This document shows positions 10,944 to 22,503 of a DNA stretch of 64,000 nt, piece by piece. Made by a program: the position numbers and the translations under genes. Every line of letters begins with the position of its first letter. The first letter of the stretch is position 1. The notes under the pieces were generated by a model that saw only the letters and a program-made list of their open reading frames with translations, was not told where the DNA came from and searched no databases. This DNA is from Elmis aenea (taxonomy: Eukaryota; Arthropoda; Insecta; Coleoptera; Elmidae): assembly GCA_947652605.1 (NCBI GenBank), contig OX393581.1, positions 33,350,788 to 33,414,787 of the forward strand, given 5' to 3'.

Positions 10944-13900
10944 TTAGAACAGTCCTTTACGATCAGTCGTTTGGTGCTGCATCAACTCTCTAAGTTAAGC
11001 GGAGTGCGTAAGACTTTGCCATTAATGTTTGAATCTATATGATAATAGCAGGAATAATTTTTTAAAAATTTTGTTAGACAACGAAACTTCATTCCATTTT
11101 TTGTTGTACCTATGTACACATGAAGAAAGTTGTGCATTAATTCTCGAAGATGAGCAAAGTCCGACAGTGGCCAAAAAACAGCGAGCGATGAAAAAAGAAA
11201 TTATATTTTTGCCTGAAGTAATTAGTAGAGTCCCAGAGAAGGCTTTTTAGTTCCATTACGATAATGACTACTTATACGGCAGGTTCAACCTTAAGTTTTT
11301 GACTGAAAAAAAAAGAAGAAAGTAATAGAGCATTCACCATAATCACCTCACTGGACATTGTGCGTTTTTGATTATTTTCTGAACGTAAAAGACATTTGCG
11401 GGGTAGAAAGTTCTTGTGTGAGGAGAATGATATCTCTTCTTTACCATTTTGTGTTCCGAAATAACATTATTTGGGAACTTTTAACGAGAGGAATATAAGA
11501 ATACTAAAGGGTTTTATGGCTGAAGGAAATTACTTCATGTTACTACAAATTTAAAATAAAATCTTTTTCAATGAATTTAGCTTGACCATTGTGTGTTAAC
11601 ATTAAAATGTTACGGCCTTATTGTTATGTATTGGCATTGTAAAAATTTTAAAAAAATTGTAACTCTTTCTGCAATATTATGGGTAACGTTGTTAAGCAAT
11701 GTAATTGTTTTATTTTTCAAATGACAATATCTTTTCTTATTTTCAGGTAATTGCAGAAAAACTACATCTACATTCTTTCGTTGCGGGTCCTTAATTGTAT
11801 GTATAAATATTTTCATTGTTTTTTAATTGGTTCTATAATTTTTCCGAATTCCATAAACGTCAGTGTTGCACATAAATTTGAGATTGACATTTCTAATATT
11901 GCGTTACAGGCTTTGCTAAGTTCTTTGAGAATGCCGACGGTGTTCTGTACAACAGTTGAAGGTCATACCTTGACACACCAAGTGTTGTTTAAACTTCAAT
12001 TATGATTTATTCTGTATTGTTTCATGCCGCTGTACATAATTTAAACTCGGTATTGAACAAGTACACGAGCAATATTGCGATATTCTTTATATTTAAAAAT
12101 TACCAAGTACAACAGTTTTAAAGCGGAATATTATAGTGTCTGTATGCTTAAAGACGGTATTTAAAATTTTAAAAAAAGTTTTTACAACATGTATAAAAGT
12201 TGATCTGGCAGCAGGCAGCCAGCCGCAGCTGTTTTTGTATTAAATTTATATCAAATGTCAAGACTTCTTAAGTCTTTTGTAAAGAAAAAAATTAGCTTTG
12301 GAGATTTCTTTCCAGAATCCCGGCACAGACAAAAATGTCAAATATGAGAAACCCTAGGTAGTACCAACCAATATTTGATATTATATTGAATAATTGTTTA
12401 GTAAGACGTCTTTGTTTATGTTAAGTAATATAAAAGGTGACTTACTGTCAAAATAATTATTATTCTCTTTCTTTTTTAAAATTAAATACTGGTACACAAT
12501 TGCTATTCGTAGAGTGACCAAATTTTGAAGTGTTCGTCACATCTATCTTACAAACCGTATGTGCTACAAAATATTTATTCAACGGCAGTTTTAGATATGT
12601 TATCTACTATTTTATATTGGTACTCCTGTTGTCTTCAACTGGGGCGCCGAGAGACATCGCCGGCACGGGGGAATAATTTACATGCGCCCCAAGTAAATAA
12701 ATTATTTGAAAATTTATTTCAGCATCGTCTTTCTACGGTTAATGAGTGCGTAAAAAACAAATTAAGGAATGGTTCCGCATATTTTACCCCATCATCTCTC
12801 CCTTCTTCGGCACTAGTCTTGAATACAAACCGCAAATTCTTTAGATTTTAAATGTATAACAAGAACCCCAAAATTTTGTTGACACATGGAAAATGTATTG
12901 TTTTTAATTTTGAAACGGCTTAAATTTATACTACATGTCAAGATTTTTCACTTACAAAAAGTGAGTCATTGGTTGTAAATCATTAAACTTTCTTTAATCA
13001 AATTATATTCCTTTTCCTAGGTTTGGATGCAAAATAATTTACAAAGCGGTTTCCGCTAACATCTCAGATATAATTATAAAATATAATATAATGTATGCAT
13101 ATCTTTATTAAAAATTCTACATTTTAATATTTAACGATTCGTAAATAAAAGGTTTTCCTTGAAATTTGTTTAATGTTTTGAGTACAGTCACAGTATGTAA
13201 TTTGTAACCGTACCCATGGTACCTACGTAAGCAGCTAAAGTTTTATTCCGCAGAAATATAACAACTGCATGCCCACGTTACCACGTACACCAAATGTATC
13301 TTAAACAGCTAAAGAAAAATATTTATTACTTCGTAATAGTCATGTATCACACTCACGTCACACACTCATTTATGAATTTATGATGGGCTCTGGTACATAT
13401 TGCACCTGAGAGAAAACCATGTTGCTGATTTACATGCATAGAATACAATAAAGCGAGGTATTTATTATTATTAAATTAGTTGGGGCTCTTGACTTGTCAT
13501 ACACATGTCTGCCTCTTCAATATATATTATAGTTTAACATCATGTCATTAAAAAAGTACGGTATACTTAAGAACAGATTTAATTTACTTAAAATTCATTT
13601 AAAAACCGTAAAAAATCCAGCTGACGTTTGCAAAACACCTTTAATTGGATAATAAATATTATTTTTAAACTGTTCTATTAAATCATATTTAAATACGACT
13701 GTTGCAGTAAAGAGTTAGCCTTTAAAGAAATTGTAAAACTAAATTTTAGATAAATTAAACTATTGTAAAGCCTTCTGGTAAACATACTTCATAGAAACAT
13801 GTATAGTAGAATAAATAAAAAATACACACATAAATAATTTTTACCTTAACTTGTTCTGTTTTATGATTTACTTTCTTTTGCATTTTCTTAGCTCTTCAGA

Positions 13901-14264
13901 CATTAGTGAAAGCTTTCTAAGCCTGTCGTGTTATTTCCATGGAAATGTTTTTAAAAGTTTGGTGGTTAAAATTCATATACCTTTTAAAAATATTGCTACA
14001 ATAGTTCTTCAAATCTTTTTTGATTCTAAAGTGTCCAGTTCTATAGACGAGCTATGTTTGTTAGTGACGAATCGAAATGAAGTTTCTTTGTTAGTATTTC
14101 AAAATTTCGTCGCATGACTAACTAATCACGTACGTAAAGATATAAACTGATTGTAACAATTTCCGGCCAAGAATTTAAAAAAGTTGCTTGTCATCTTCCC
14201 TAGAGCTCTTTCTTATCTGAGCACTACGATAAAAAGCAAGTTACCAAAAACTATTTTAGTATAA
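10944..14264. other. AT-rich DNA; one weak coding-like stretch
   Basis: From 11029 to about 11325 on the plus strand a frame runs 73 codons (ending SRVPEKAF), meets one stop, and continues in frame with FHYDNDYLYGRFNLKFLTEK. I do not recognise it; it may be an old transposon or gene fragment, or chance. At 12648-12705 GGGGCGCC and GCGCCCC form a small GC-rich inverted pair. Other frames here overlap on both strands and look like noise. Confidence 0.35.
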
Positions 14265-14651
14265 TGGTGGGCATACACGATACGGTTTACCGGAAGGCAG
14301 GCCTTTCGACTTGCAATCCGGAAGGCTAAACCTGTACCCTTGGCGCAGCCATACACGTTTTCTCGCAGGATTTTGGTCAGTTTTAAGATGAAAATACCAA
14401 ACCTCTTCGCTAGAACCACTTCTTTTGGTTTTCTTATTTTTCTTTAGTTCTTTACGGTAGGATACAATCGTATCTTCTGTTGCTTCCGAGTCTACTGTTT
14501 TTAGTTTCTCTACCAGCTTATCATATGCAGCTAATTTCAACGGTTTATTTAAATATTGCTTACATTTTATATCATACAAACAAGGGAGAGACCTGTATAG
14601 CTCTATAAATTCTCTTAAGAATTCATGGGACCACGTTTTCATATCGGTCAT
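14256..14651 (-). pseudogene. Truncated MADF-domain protein of a Harbinger element
   Basis: A 131-codon frame starts at an ATG (MTDMKTW). Residues ~8-60 read as a MADF (Myb/SANT-like) DNA-binding domain: FLREFIELYRSLPCLYDIK, then KCKQYLNKPLKLAAYDKLVE. The domain's terminal block normally reads SGxxxxxVYxPxLWYFDLL; here it is SGSSEEVWYFHLK, lacking the central VYxPxL part. Soon after, about residue 95, the frame runs into the element's subterminal repeat and the rest is not genuine protein. In autonomous Harbinger elements a protein of this kind assists the nuclease in the nucleus. Here internal deletion appears to have removed the C-terminal half and the nuclease gene. The start is plausible because MADF proteins usually begin a few residues before the domain. 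Whether it is transcribed is unknown. Confidence 0.75.
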
Positions 14652-14920
14652 TTTTTAAATAAAGATAATTGAACAAACCACGGCAGAATATGATATGCTA
14701 CTGAATAAAATCACACTGCCATCAGCGTAACTCTCGGCCTGTACCCACAATTCGCACATACACGTTCCGACTTGTATGCGATAAGCAAAGCCGGCAGGCA
14801 AAATTTCAAGTGGACAGTTTTTCGGGAGGCTGAGAGTTCAGGGCTCGCCTTTCGGCCGATGTATCCACTAACGGTGCAGTTTGCCTTCCGGATTGCAATC
14901 CGTATCGTGTATGCCCACCT
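14265..14920. mobile_element. PIF/Harbinger-like non-autonomous element (656 bp)
   Basis: Termini are (T)GGTGGGCATACACGATACGG on the left and its complement CCGTATCGTGTATGCCCACC(T) on the right, giving ~20-bp terminal inverted repeats. They are followed by shared subterminal CCGGAAGGC and TTGCAATCCGGAAGGC motifs. TAA occurs on both sides (14262-14264 and 14921-14923), matching the 3-bp TAA/TTA duplication of PIF/Harbinger. The interior holds a truncated MADF-domain frame on the minus strand, consistent with the Myb/MADF second gene of this superfamily. No nuclease/transposase gene remains, so it is an internally deleted derivative. Confidence 0.85.
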
Positions 14921-14923
14921 TAA

Positions 14924-15958
14924 TGGATGTAGAATGAACATGTAATATAAGATTTACATTAAAAGTCAACTATTTACTTGAAAATAAATGTTACCAGGTG
15001 TTACATAGTTAATGATATATATTTACCTCAGTAGCTAATAACATTTTTACAAAAATATCCAATGAAATTAAAACATTCACTGGCAACTACTTCCGAATAT
15101 ACTACATTTTCTGGGTTAATTTATATAATCAATTAATTGTTAGTATAGCTGCAACTCAGATCGATATCAATCGACTGCTAAGAATCTTAATTTATGTCGT
15201 CTATCATGTGCTTAGGCACTATTCTATTTAACATTTTTCATGTGTAATGCCTGATCCTATCTGGTCAGTGGTGATGTACGTTGTATTTTTAATCACTGTA
15301 GTGTTGTTCAGGCCTAATCAATACATATAAATAAATCTGTGGGAGGTATTCCATGTAATTTTGTTTGTATTTAAAGTTTATTGTATTTTTGCATGTGATC
15401 TAGAGATACTTAAACTTCTATCAAACTAAGAATTTTTGTCAGTTGCCTTAGAACTCGAGAACTGAATGGATATGAATGACGTTATATGTATGTATATGTA
15501 GGTGTGTATATTCGTTTCCAGACCTAACAGTAAAGTACTTTTATCTGGTTTTTATGCTTTTAAATTAATATTAATACAACCACTGTTATTCTTTGTTTCT
15601 TTTTAATTAATTTTAAAAAAAATACACACACAATGTTTATTTACTTTGTATCTATGTTTAATTTATTAAAAAATGATTTTATTGAATTTTTTAAAAATTA
15701 ATTTTGAATATTTATCGCTTTATTGCATTGAATTTTGAACCCACGATGCGGAGCGAGTTCTTTTTGAGCCCTTATAAAAGATAATTTTTATCTAATTTCA
15801 TTGATATATGGGTTGTGACATAAATTTTCTTTATAAAATGAAAATAAATTAATTCTTTTGTAATTCTGCTTAAATTTGCTAATTTAATCGACTCTAACAT
15901 TCATAATAAGATAGTTACCAGCCATGCAACGCGGTAAATTATTGTCACGCTATACATA
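14924..15958. other. AT-rich sequence, no gene seen
   Basis: No frames of note, no repeat ends recognised. Confidence 0.5.
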
Positions 15959-16516
15959 CAGGGTGTTTCATGACCAAACGGCCAAACTTAAGAAGCATGC
16001 TTCTTGAGTTAATTTAAGCATAGTTCAAAACTCGATGATTATCGAGTTATATACCTTCAAAGTTTATAAAAAAAATGGTAATTTTAACATAAAAAAGTAT
16101 GAAATACCGCTTATCTTCTAAAATATTGTTTTAACAAAAAAAAGGTTTTATAAAAGATGTATCGCTATCTTTTTGCGCTTTATGGTATACTCGATTTTGT
16201 TTTGTTTTATACGGTTTATTTGCTAAGACAACCAACCTAGTTATTTTATTTAGAACAAATATTATAACATTTTTGGATTCCTCTTCAAATGTACTTAATA
16301 AAATGTGATTTTTTTTGTTAAATCGATATTTTAGAAGATGAAAGCTGTATTTCATACTTTTTTATGTTAAAATTGACCTTTTTTATAAACATTGAGGTCT
16401 ATAACTCGATAACCATCGAGTTTTGGACTATGGTTGATAAATTTTTTGCTTAAATTGACTCAAGGAACATGCTCTTTAAGTTTGGCCGTTTGGTCATAGT
16501 TGCATGCAACACCCTG
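15959..16516. mobile_element. CAGGGTG element with ~200-bp inverted repeats (558 bp)
   Basis: TA|CAGGGTGTTTCATGACC at the left mirrors CAACACCCTG|TA at the right. Pairing continues through CCAAACGGCCAAACTTAA, CAAAACTCGATGATTATCGA and a stretch including AACATAAAAAAGTATGAAAT, about 200 bp per arm with scattered differences. The TA at each side fits a Tc1/mariner-type target duplication. Frames inside are artefacts of the palindrome. Confidence 0.85.
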
Positions 16517-16576
16517 TATATAAAACTAATATTCATAATTTTATTAGAAAAAGTTATTTTGCGAAATTACGTTATA

Positions 16577-17201
16577 CAGGGTGTGTAAAAATTGGCGGAA
16601 GGGCTACACGGAGCGATGTTCTTCGTAAAATTCTAAGTCGAAAATCTTAATACGAAAATGTTGTACCATGCTTCCTATGGCCTCAGGAACCATTAAAAGA
16701 AAAACAAAATTGGCCACATTGCATTCATTGATTTGCGTTTGGACATTTTTTTATCAGCAATTTTTACTTAGGTATTTACAATTTTTGTTCGTACTGAAAG
16801 CCTTCAGTTCGTAAACATAGCTGCAAACTTTTAGGTATCGTCTAACACAAACTAGAAATAATTAGGAGAAAAACAGAGATGACAGTTAATGAAAATGTTG
16901 CCATATATATTACTGTCATTAAAATCAGTGATTTACATAATTTCAACACCAATTTTTGAAAGGAAGAACACAATATCTAGGAAAAAATACTATTCGAAAT
17001 CTATTTTTATTCCAAATTGCAGCTTTTTTATTTGCAAGTATTAAATAATAACGCTTATTAAAGGACTAAATGTCAAAACTTTGAGGACCTCTTGCAGACA
17101 CAGCAATCATGGTACAACATTTTCGTATTAAGATTTTCGACTTAGAATTTTACGAAGAACATCGCCCCGTGTAGCCCTTCCGCCAATTTTTACACACCCT
17201 G
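16577..17201. mobile_element. CAGGGTG element with ~95-bp inverted repeats (625 bp)
   Basis: TA|CAGGGTGTGTAAAAATTGG at the left is mirrored by CCAATTTTTACACACCCTG|TA. Arms continue through GGCGGAAGGGCTACACGG and AAAATTCTAAGTCGAAAATC with almost no mismatch, then diverge after GTACCATG. The high arm identity suggests a younger insertion than 15959-16516, only 60 bp away. It has the same CAGGGTG end but an unrelated interior. No coding capacity. Confidence 0.88.
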
Positions 17202-18575
17202 TATATTTAAAAAATTGTTGTTTTATCAGTAAAACTATAGTAAATAAAAGAATTTTTATCTTCTTGAGTGTGCGTCTGGGACTTTTCGAAGATAAAGTTT
17301 TAAGTTGCTTTAGCAGCTCTTGTTGTGTTTAAACTGTAACGGGCCAATCGCTAATTTATTACTATATGCGAGCGTTAACTTCTTTTAATTTCCTTTACTT
17401 TAGAAACAGAAATTCTTTTTTGCTCGTCCCATTTACACGTTTTTGCATGACTATTATAGCTTCTTCATTATACTGCGAGTGACAATACATTACTGGTTAT
17501 TAATATAATAATTGATTCGTAGCATGAAGCGGTTTTATTTTATTAATTCGTTACTGGCGTACGGATGCAAAAGACGTTGAAATTAATATCTTTATCAACT
17601 AAGTCTACTTCATTCTGTCAAGGAAATTGTAAAATATGTCATGGTTGTTAGGTATAATCAAACCGGTAAGATTATATAAATCAGATGAAATATAAAATTC
17701 ATAAAATTTATTTGTGCGTAATAGTTGTTAATTACAGGTAAAATATTATGTTTATGGCCAATATATAATGTAATTACAGGCAAATTATTATATTTCTTAC
17801 AAAACACCACAATTTCTCCTTTTACTTTTACGTTATCCCAGTATTTAACATAATTTAAATTGTTTTAACGCAAACCATAGGTACACTACTTAACCCCAAG
17901 CTATATTGTCGGAATTGGCAGTTAACCTGTTTTCTATATATGCATAATTATTATTATTATAATGGTGTTGAAAGTAACACTTTCTACTTCTTTTTAATTG
18001 ATTTAGACTATTTGATGGCCACGCAGGTACATATGTTTTGGTGGGCCTTGTTACACGTAAAATATCGCTTTCGTTAATTCGACCAACCTACTTAGCTTAA
18101 ATGCCTTGCACGTCTATATTAGCTTTGTTCTGACCTTTTGTCTTAAGTTGCAAATAATCATTAATTCTTGCTTGTTTTTGAAGCTTACAATTATTGGTAC
18201 ATCTATTATTTCAACAATCACGTATTATGTTGCTTGTGTCAAATTAAATAATTACTGTGTTTCAACACCTCGACAATATTGCAACAATAAATACTGTGTC
18301 TTACAATTTATGTTTTGATGTGTTTTAATAGTAGGTATGTATTACTTGTAATACGCAGGCTTGGCCTGATTTAAATCAGCTTTAAAAATTAAAATCATTA
18401 ATTAAATTAAACTTTTTTTTTCACGATTCAACGTCACACATAAATTAAATGCACGTTTTACTTACACCCGCTGAAACAACCGCCGTAAATATTGCCTAGT
18501 GGCTTCTTATAGGTCAGGGAGAAATAAAGTCTCTACAGGAATTTCTTGTTAGAGACGCATTCCGATAGATTTACT
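17202..18575. other. AT-rich sequence, no gene seen
   Basis: Nothing recognisable on either strand. Confidence 0.5.
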
Positions 18576-18757
18576 TTGTAAATTTTCAGTAGTAATATAA
18601 CAAGTGCATTGAAAATTATCGATAATTTTTGGTAAATATGCCCGAATGCAAGTTGAGCTGAAAAAGCTTTTCTGCTTCTACTTGCATGATTGAAGATTTG
18701 TCAAAAATTATAGATTATTTGCAATGCACGAGTTATATTTTGTCAGAAAATTTCCTT
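18576..18757. repeat. Foldback hairpin MITE (~180 bp)
   Basis: Left-arm pieces AAATTTTC, AATATAAC, GTGCATTG, ATAATTTTT and ATGCAAGT are mirrored in order by ACTTGCAT, AAAAATTAT, CAATGCAC, GTTATATT and GAAAATTT. The turn itself is a small palindrome (GCTGAAAAAGCTTTTCTGC). The arms are imperfect, so it is an old foldback element or an RNA-hairpin-forming locus. Confidence 0.7.
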
Positions 18758-19400
18758 CACCTAACCTAACATTTTAATTTGACAGATTAAAATGTTGTTT
18801 AATTTAGATAAATTAAAGTATACCTACTACTTACTGCGATTGTTATTATTAATAGATCATTTATAACTAATTTTTAATTCAAGAATTAAATTTTAATAAA
18901 ACATAATGAACCAAATAGTATTTAGGTACATACATAATCTGTTATGTCAAATTTTACAAGTATTGTCAGAGTGGTGTGTCAGAGGTGTGGTTTAATCTAT
19001 ATTAAGGTAACGTTATTGGTCGCCGACATCTGTCAAAAAATTATCAAGACCAAAATACCTTATTCCCTCTCCAAATTTATATTTTCCACCAATCTAAAAC
19101 TCAGATTTCTTAGAAACGACCAATAAACGCATGAAAATCTGTTAATTGCCAAAAGTAAATTATCAGTGTATGATTATGTTTATTGGCCGTTTGAAGGAAA
19201 TCTGAGTTTGTTATTGGTCGAAAACGCAAATTTGACAGGAGGATCAACTCCTGGCAGAGGAATGTAAAATGATTACCGTGTAATATTGCTCCTATTGGTA
19301 ATCCCTAGAAGATTTAAGATTAGTGATTGGTTGAAAACGCAAATTTGACAGGTGAAGGGAATTTTTACAGTAATAATTAATTTTAGAGTCAAAAGATCTA
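18758..19400. repeat. Region of short internal repeats
   Basis: AAACTCAGATTTC...ACCAATAAAC at about 19097-19129 reappears in reverse complement at about 19168-19210. GAAAACGCAAATTTGACAGG occurs twice in direct orientation (about 19220 and 19332). Together these indicate decayed, rearranged repeat ends. No coding sequence. Confidence 0.45.
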
Positions 19401-20376
19401 CAGCGTCATTCAAAAAGTCTGCAACAATTGGAACAGTTTTTTATTATCGATTTCTCAGAAAATTTTATTCATGATAAAAGTTGACTCATTGCCTAAAATT
19501 AATTTTAAGAAGAAAAAAATTCATATGACATTAAATTTTAAGTATTTTAAAGATATTCGCAAAAGTAAAGTGCCCTTAGTTTAAAACACAAAATTTCATG
19601 AGAAGAAATTGTTTAGAAATCAAAAATATGAGAATACGAAATTTTACGTTATAATTTCATTTGCGAATTTTATAGTAGCGTCAACATTCAAGAAGTTTGC
19701 AACTAACGGATATGTTTTTTATTAGCGGATTAATCGCAAAATTTTATTTTAGAGAAAAGTTGGTGCATGTTCTAAAATTTATTTTAAGTTAAAATAGCTC
19801 GATAAAAGTTCATACAACACTAGCTTTTAGCGATTTTAGAACAAGTGCTGCTATTTAAGGAAAAACAAAAATTTATTTATAATATTATTTTTAAATTGTA
19901 ACCAATTTTTTAAAAACTTTTTTAATTTTTTTACTCTTTTCGACTATTTTTAAAATCGTTAAAATCTAGTGTTATATGAATTTATATCGAACTTTTTTTA
20001 ACTTAAAATTGAGTTTAGTTCAGGAACCAACTTTTCCCAAAAAAAAATTATTTGAGAAACCAATAATAAAAAGTAATTTCTTTTTTGCATTTTGACGTTA
20101 AAATTACTATAAAAATTTTGACGACAAATTTCATCTTTGGTCGTATTATTGAAATCTGAACAATCTTTCTTTATGAAGTTTTTTTGTGACTCTTATAGTA
20201 AGGCTCTTGGAATATTTCTGAAATCGCTAAAATTTGGTATCGTATGAATTTTTAAGAAGTTTTTTCCATCTTAAAATTAATTTTAGGTCAACCACCAACT
20301 TTATCAAGAATAACAGTTTCTAAGAAATTTTTAGCAAAAAAACTTTTTCATTGTTGATAATTTTTAAATGGCGCTC
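19401..20376. mobile_element. CAGCGTCATTCAAAAAG element, copy A
   Basis: Starts TA|CAGCGTCATTCAAAAAGTC; the right end is a degraded complement (CATTGTTGATAATTTTTAAA, then GGCGCTC|TA). The terminal motif is repeated inside at about 19677 (AGCGTCAACATTCAAGAAG). The interior has further inverted pairs such as TTTTAGCGATTTTAGAA. A second copy lies at 52780. TA at the ends suggests a Tc1/mariner-like mechanism. Non-coding. Confidence 0.65.
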
Positions 20377-21921
20377 TATAGAAGATATAATGTAGGGTGA
20401 ATAATGAATAAATTAGCTGTAAAAAGGAAAAATAGGCAAGTTTTTTGATTTTTTTAATTCAAACCAATGATTTATTTTTTTTAAAATAAAAATCAAATTT
20501 TGCTCAACCCTAGTAATACGTAAGTATAAACACGATTATTTTTTTAACGAATATTAAAGTAGGTATTTATAGTTTTTTTTTGACCTTTTGTTCATTTATT
20601 TTGACAAAAAGAAATTTATTTAAGAGCTTTATTAAATTTACAAATGCAGCATACAATAAGTCAATGCAAAACACGCACCAGAATTTAAAGCTATAGATAT
20701 TTTTGTATAAAATGGCTGGCAAATTGCATTATAACGAATTTATTAATAGTAAGTAAATCGATCCCTAGAATTTGAGTTACCTGATGTTTTAATGGAAGGT
20801 GACTCCCCAGAGGTTTCATTGTACTTAAAAAAACTTGCAATCAGGGTAGGTCAACACTCGAAAACTAAACACAACAATCTAAAAGAGAGTAAGAGCTCCT
20901 TCACGTTACAATATGTTTATTATTATTATTATGCCTTATGTATCCCCAAGTTTATTAATTACACCATACAATCACCACGTACTACCTGCCGCATGTGTCC
21001 AATTAATAATTCATTACTTCCGCATATAACTACAAACTTGTCTAATACCGATTGAAGTCTTTTCATCTCACGGAGTGCCTATAATTGATAATTAGGTGTG
21101 AAGGTGCGTGGAGTAATCAATATTGCTGCAACAGCTAACCCAATTTTAACCGCATGTAATAAGGACGTTTTTTGTATAATTATTTTAGGCTGTTGCCAAA
21201 CTGGTTTTGTTAATTAAAATGTAATTCAGTCGGTTGACGCATACTGAATAAAACAAGCAAGTTAAGTGAATACGTCAATATTTTATATAATCGGTTATTT
21301 TTAAAATTGCCACAGCGATTTTAAAATGATTTTTTTAAGTGAAATTAAATACGGGATTTATCGCTGTAACGTCGTACTGTTGATTGAAATACGCTATGTA
21401 ACTATATAATTAAGCCATAAGTTTAATATACATACTACAAAACAGGTATTTATCAAGAATTAATAAGAGGTATGATCGTTATTTATCAAGATTGGTCTCA
21501 TAAATTGATGATACAAATCACTAGCATCCGTGTTTGTTATACTTGGAAGTAATTTTCTCAATTTTTAAACAACATTATTTCGTTAGATGCTTTCTATATC
21601 TATTGCCTTAGAAAAGGATCTGTACGTTGAAAATTGAAAACAAGTTCAGACGAAGAGGCGGAATTTGATGATAATAACAACATAATTTCTTTAGTTATAC
21701 TTTATTTGAGTGAAACACCAATGTATTAAAATGTTATTAATGGAATTAACATGTTCGAAACTGTATACCTACTGGCGTCATTTGTATTGATTTAAACACA
21801 CAGAAAATACAGTGAACCCTCAAACTTTGAACGGTTTGATCTTCTAACAACTTGAAACTCAAACAAAAAAAATCGAAGAAAATCGAAGAAAATCTTCACC
21901 AAAAACAAAAGTTTTAACAAC
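20377..21921. other. AT-rich sequence, no gene seen
   Basis: Short frames only. I find no structural RNA or repeat. Confidence 0.5.
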
Positions 21922-22503
21922 CAGGGGTTTGGAGCAGTCCAATTTTTTAGTTGCTCCGCTCCAGCTCCGCTCCGGCATCAAGATGTCTGCTCCAGCTCCG
22001 CTCCCGCTCCGCTCCGCGCTCCAAATATTAATAAAATAAGTTTTTTTATTTAAAAATTTGTTTTTTAAAATAAAGCTAAAATTTTATGAGATATGTGGAA
22101 ATGGACCAAAAATTACAATATTTGACCCTAAGAAACAAGTGAAGTTAAATAAATGAACAAATTATTATTGATCTTCAAAAGTTAAAAAAAGGAAAAAAAG
22201 TTCTCTAAAATTTTTCAAAATTTAAATACAAAATAATGAAAATTAATATTCAGAAAAGTTACATTACCTATAATAATTTTACTTACTTCAAAATAATCAA
22301 ATTTAGTTTATTTATAATTTTATTAAATACTATACCCATGAGAATAATTCATTAAAAAAAATATTATAATAGTAAAGTGGAGCAGTGGAGCAATCAAAAT
22401 TATTTGCTCCGGGCTCCGCTCCCGCTCCGGGCAAAAACCCATTGCTCCACTGCTCCGCGCTCCAGCTCCGCGCTCCAGCTCCGCGCTCCGCTCCAAACCC
22501 CTG
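21922..22503 (+). mobile_element. GGAGC-rich hAT MITE, copy 4, longest (582 bp)
   Basis: Starts CAGGGGTTTGGAGCAG and ends CGCTCCAAACCCCTG. TTAACAAC precedes it directly (21914-21921) and occurs again at 22506-22513, two bases after the right end. Compared with other copies it carries about 130 extra AT-rich bases (about 22205-22360) in the core and extra GCTCCGC repeats near its right end. It is either a longer family variant or has an insertion. Confidence 0.88.

Noticed and set aside
12525..12851. 108-codon plus-strand frame
   Set aside because: No recognisable motif, and it spans a small GC-rich inverted pair; length is compatible with chance in this much sequence.
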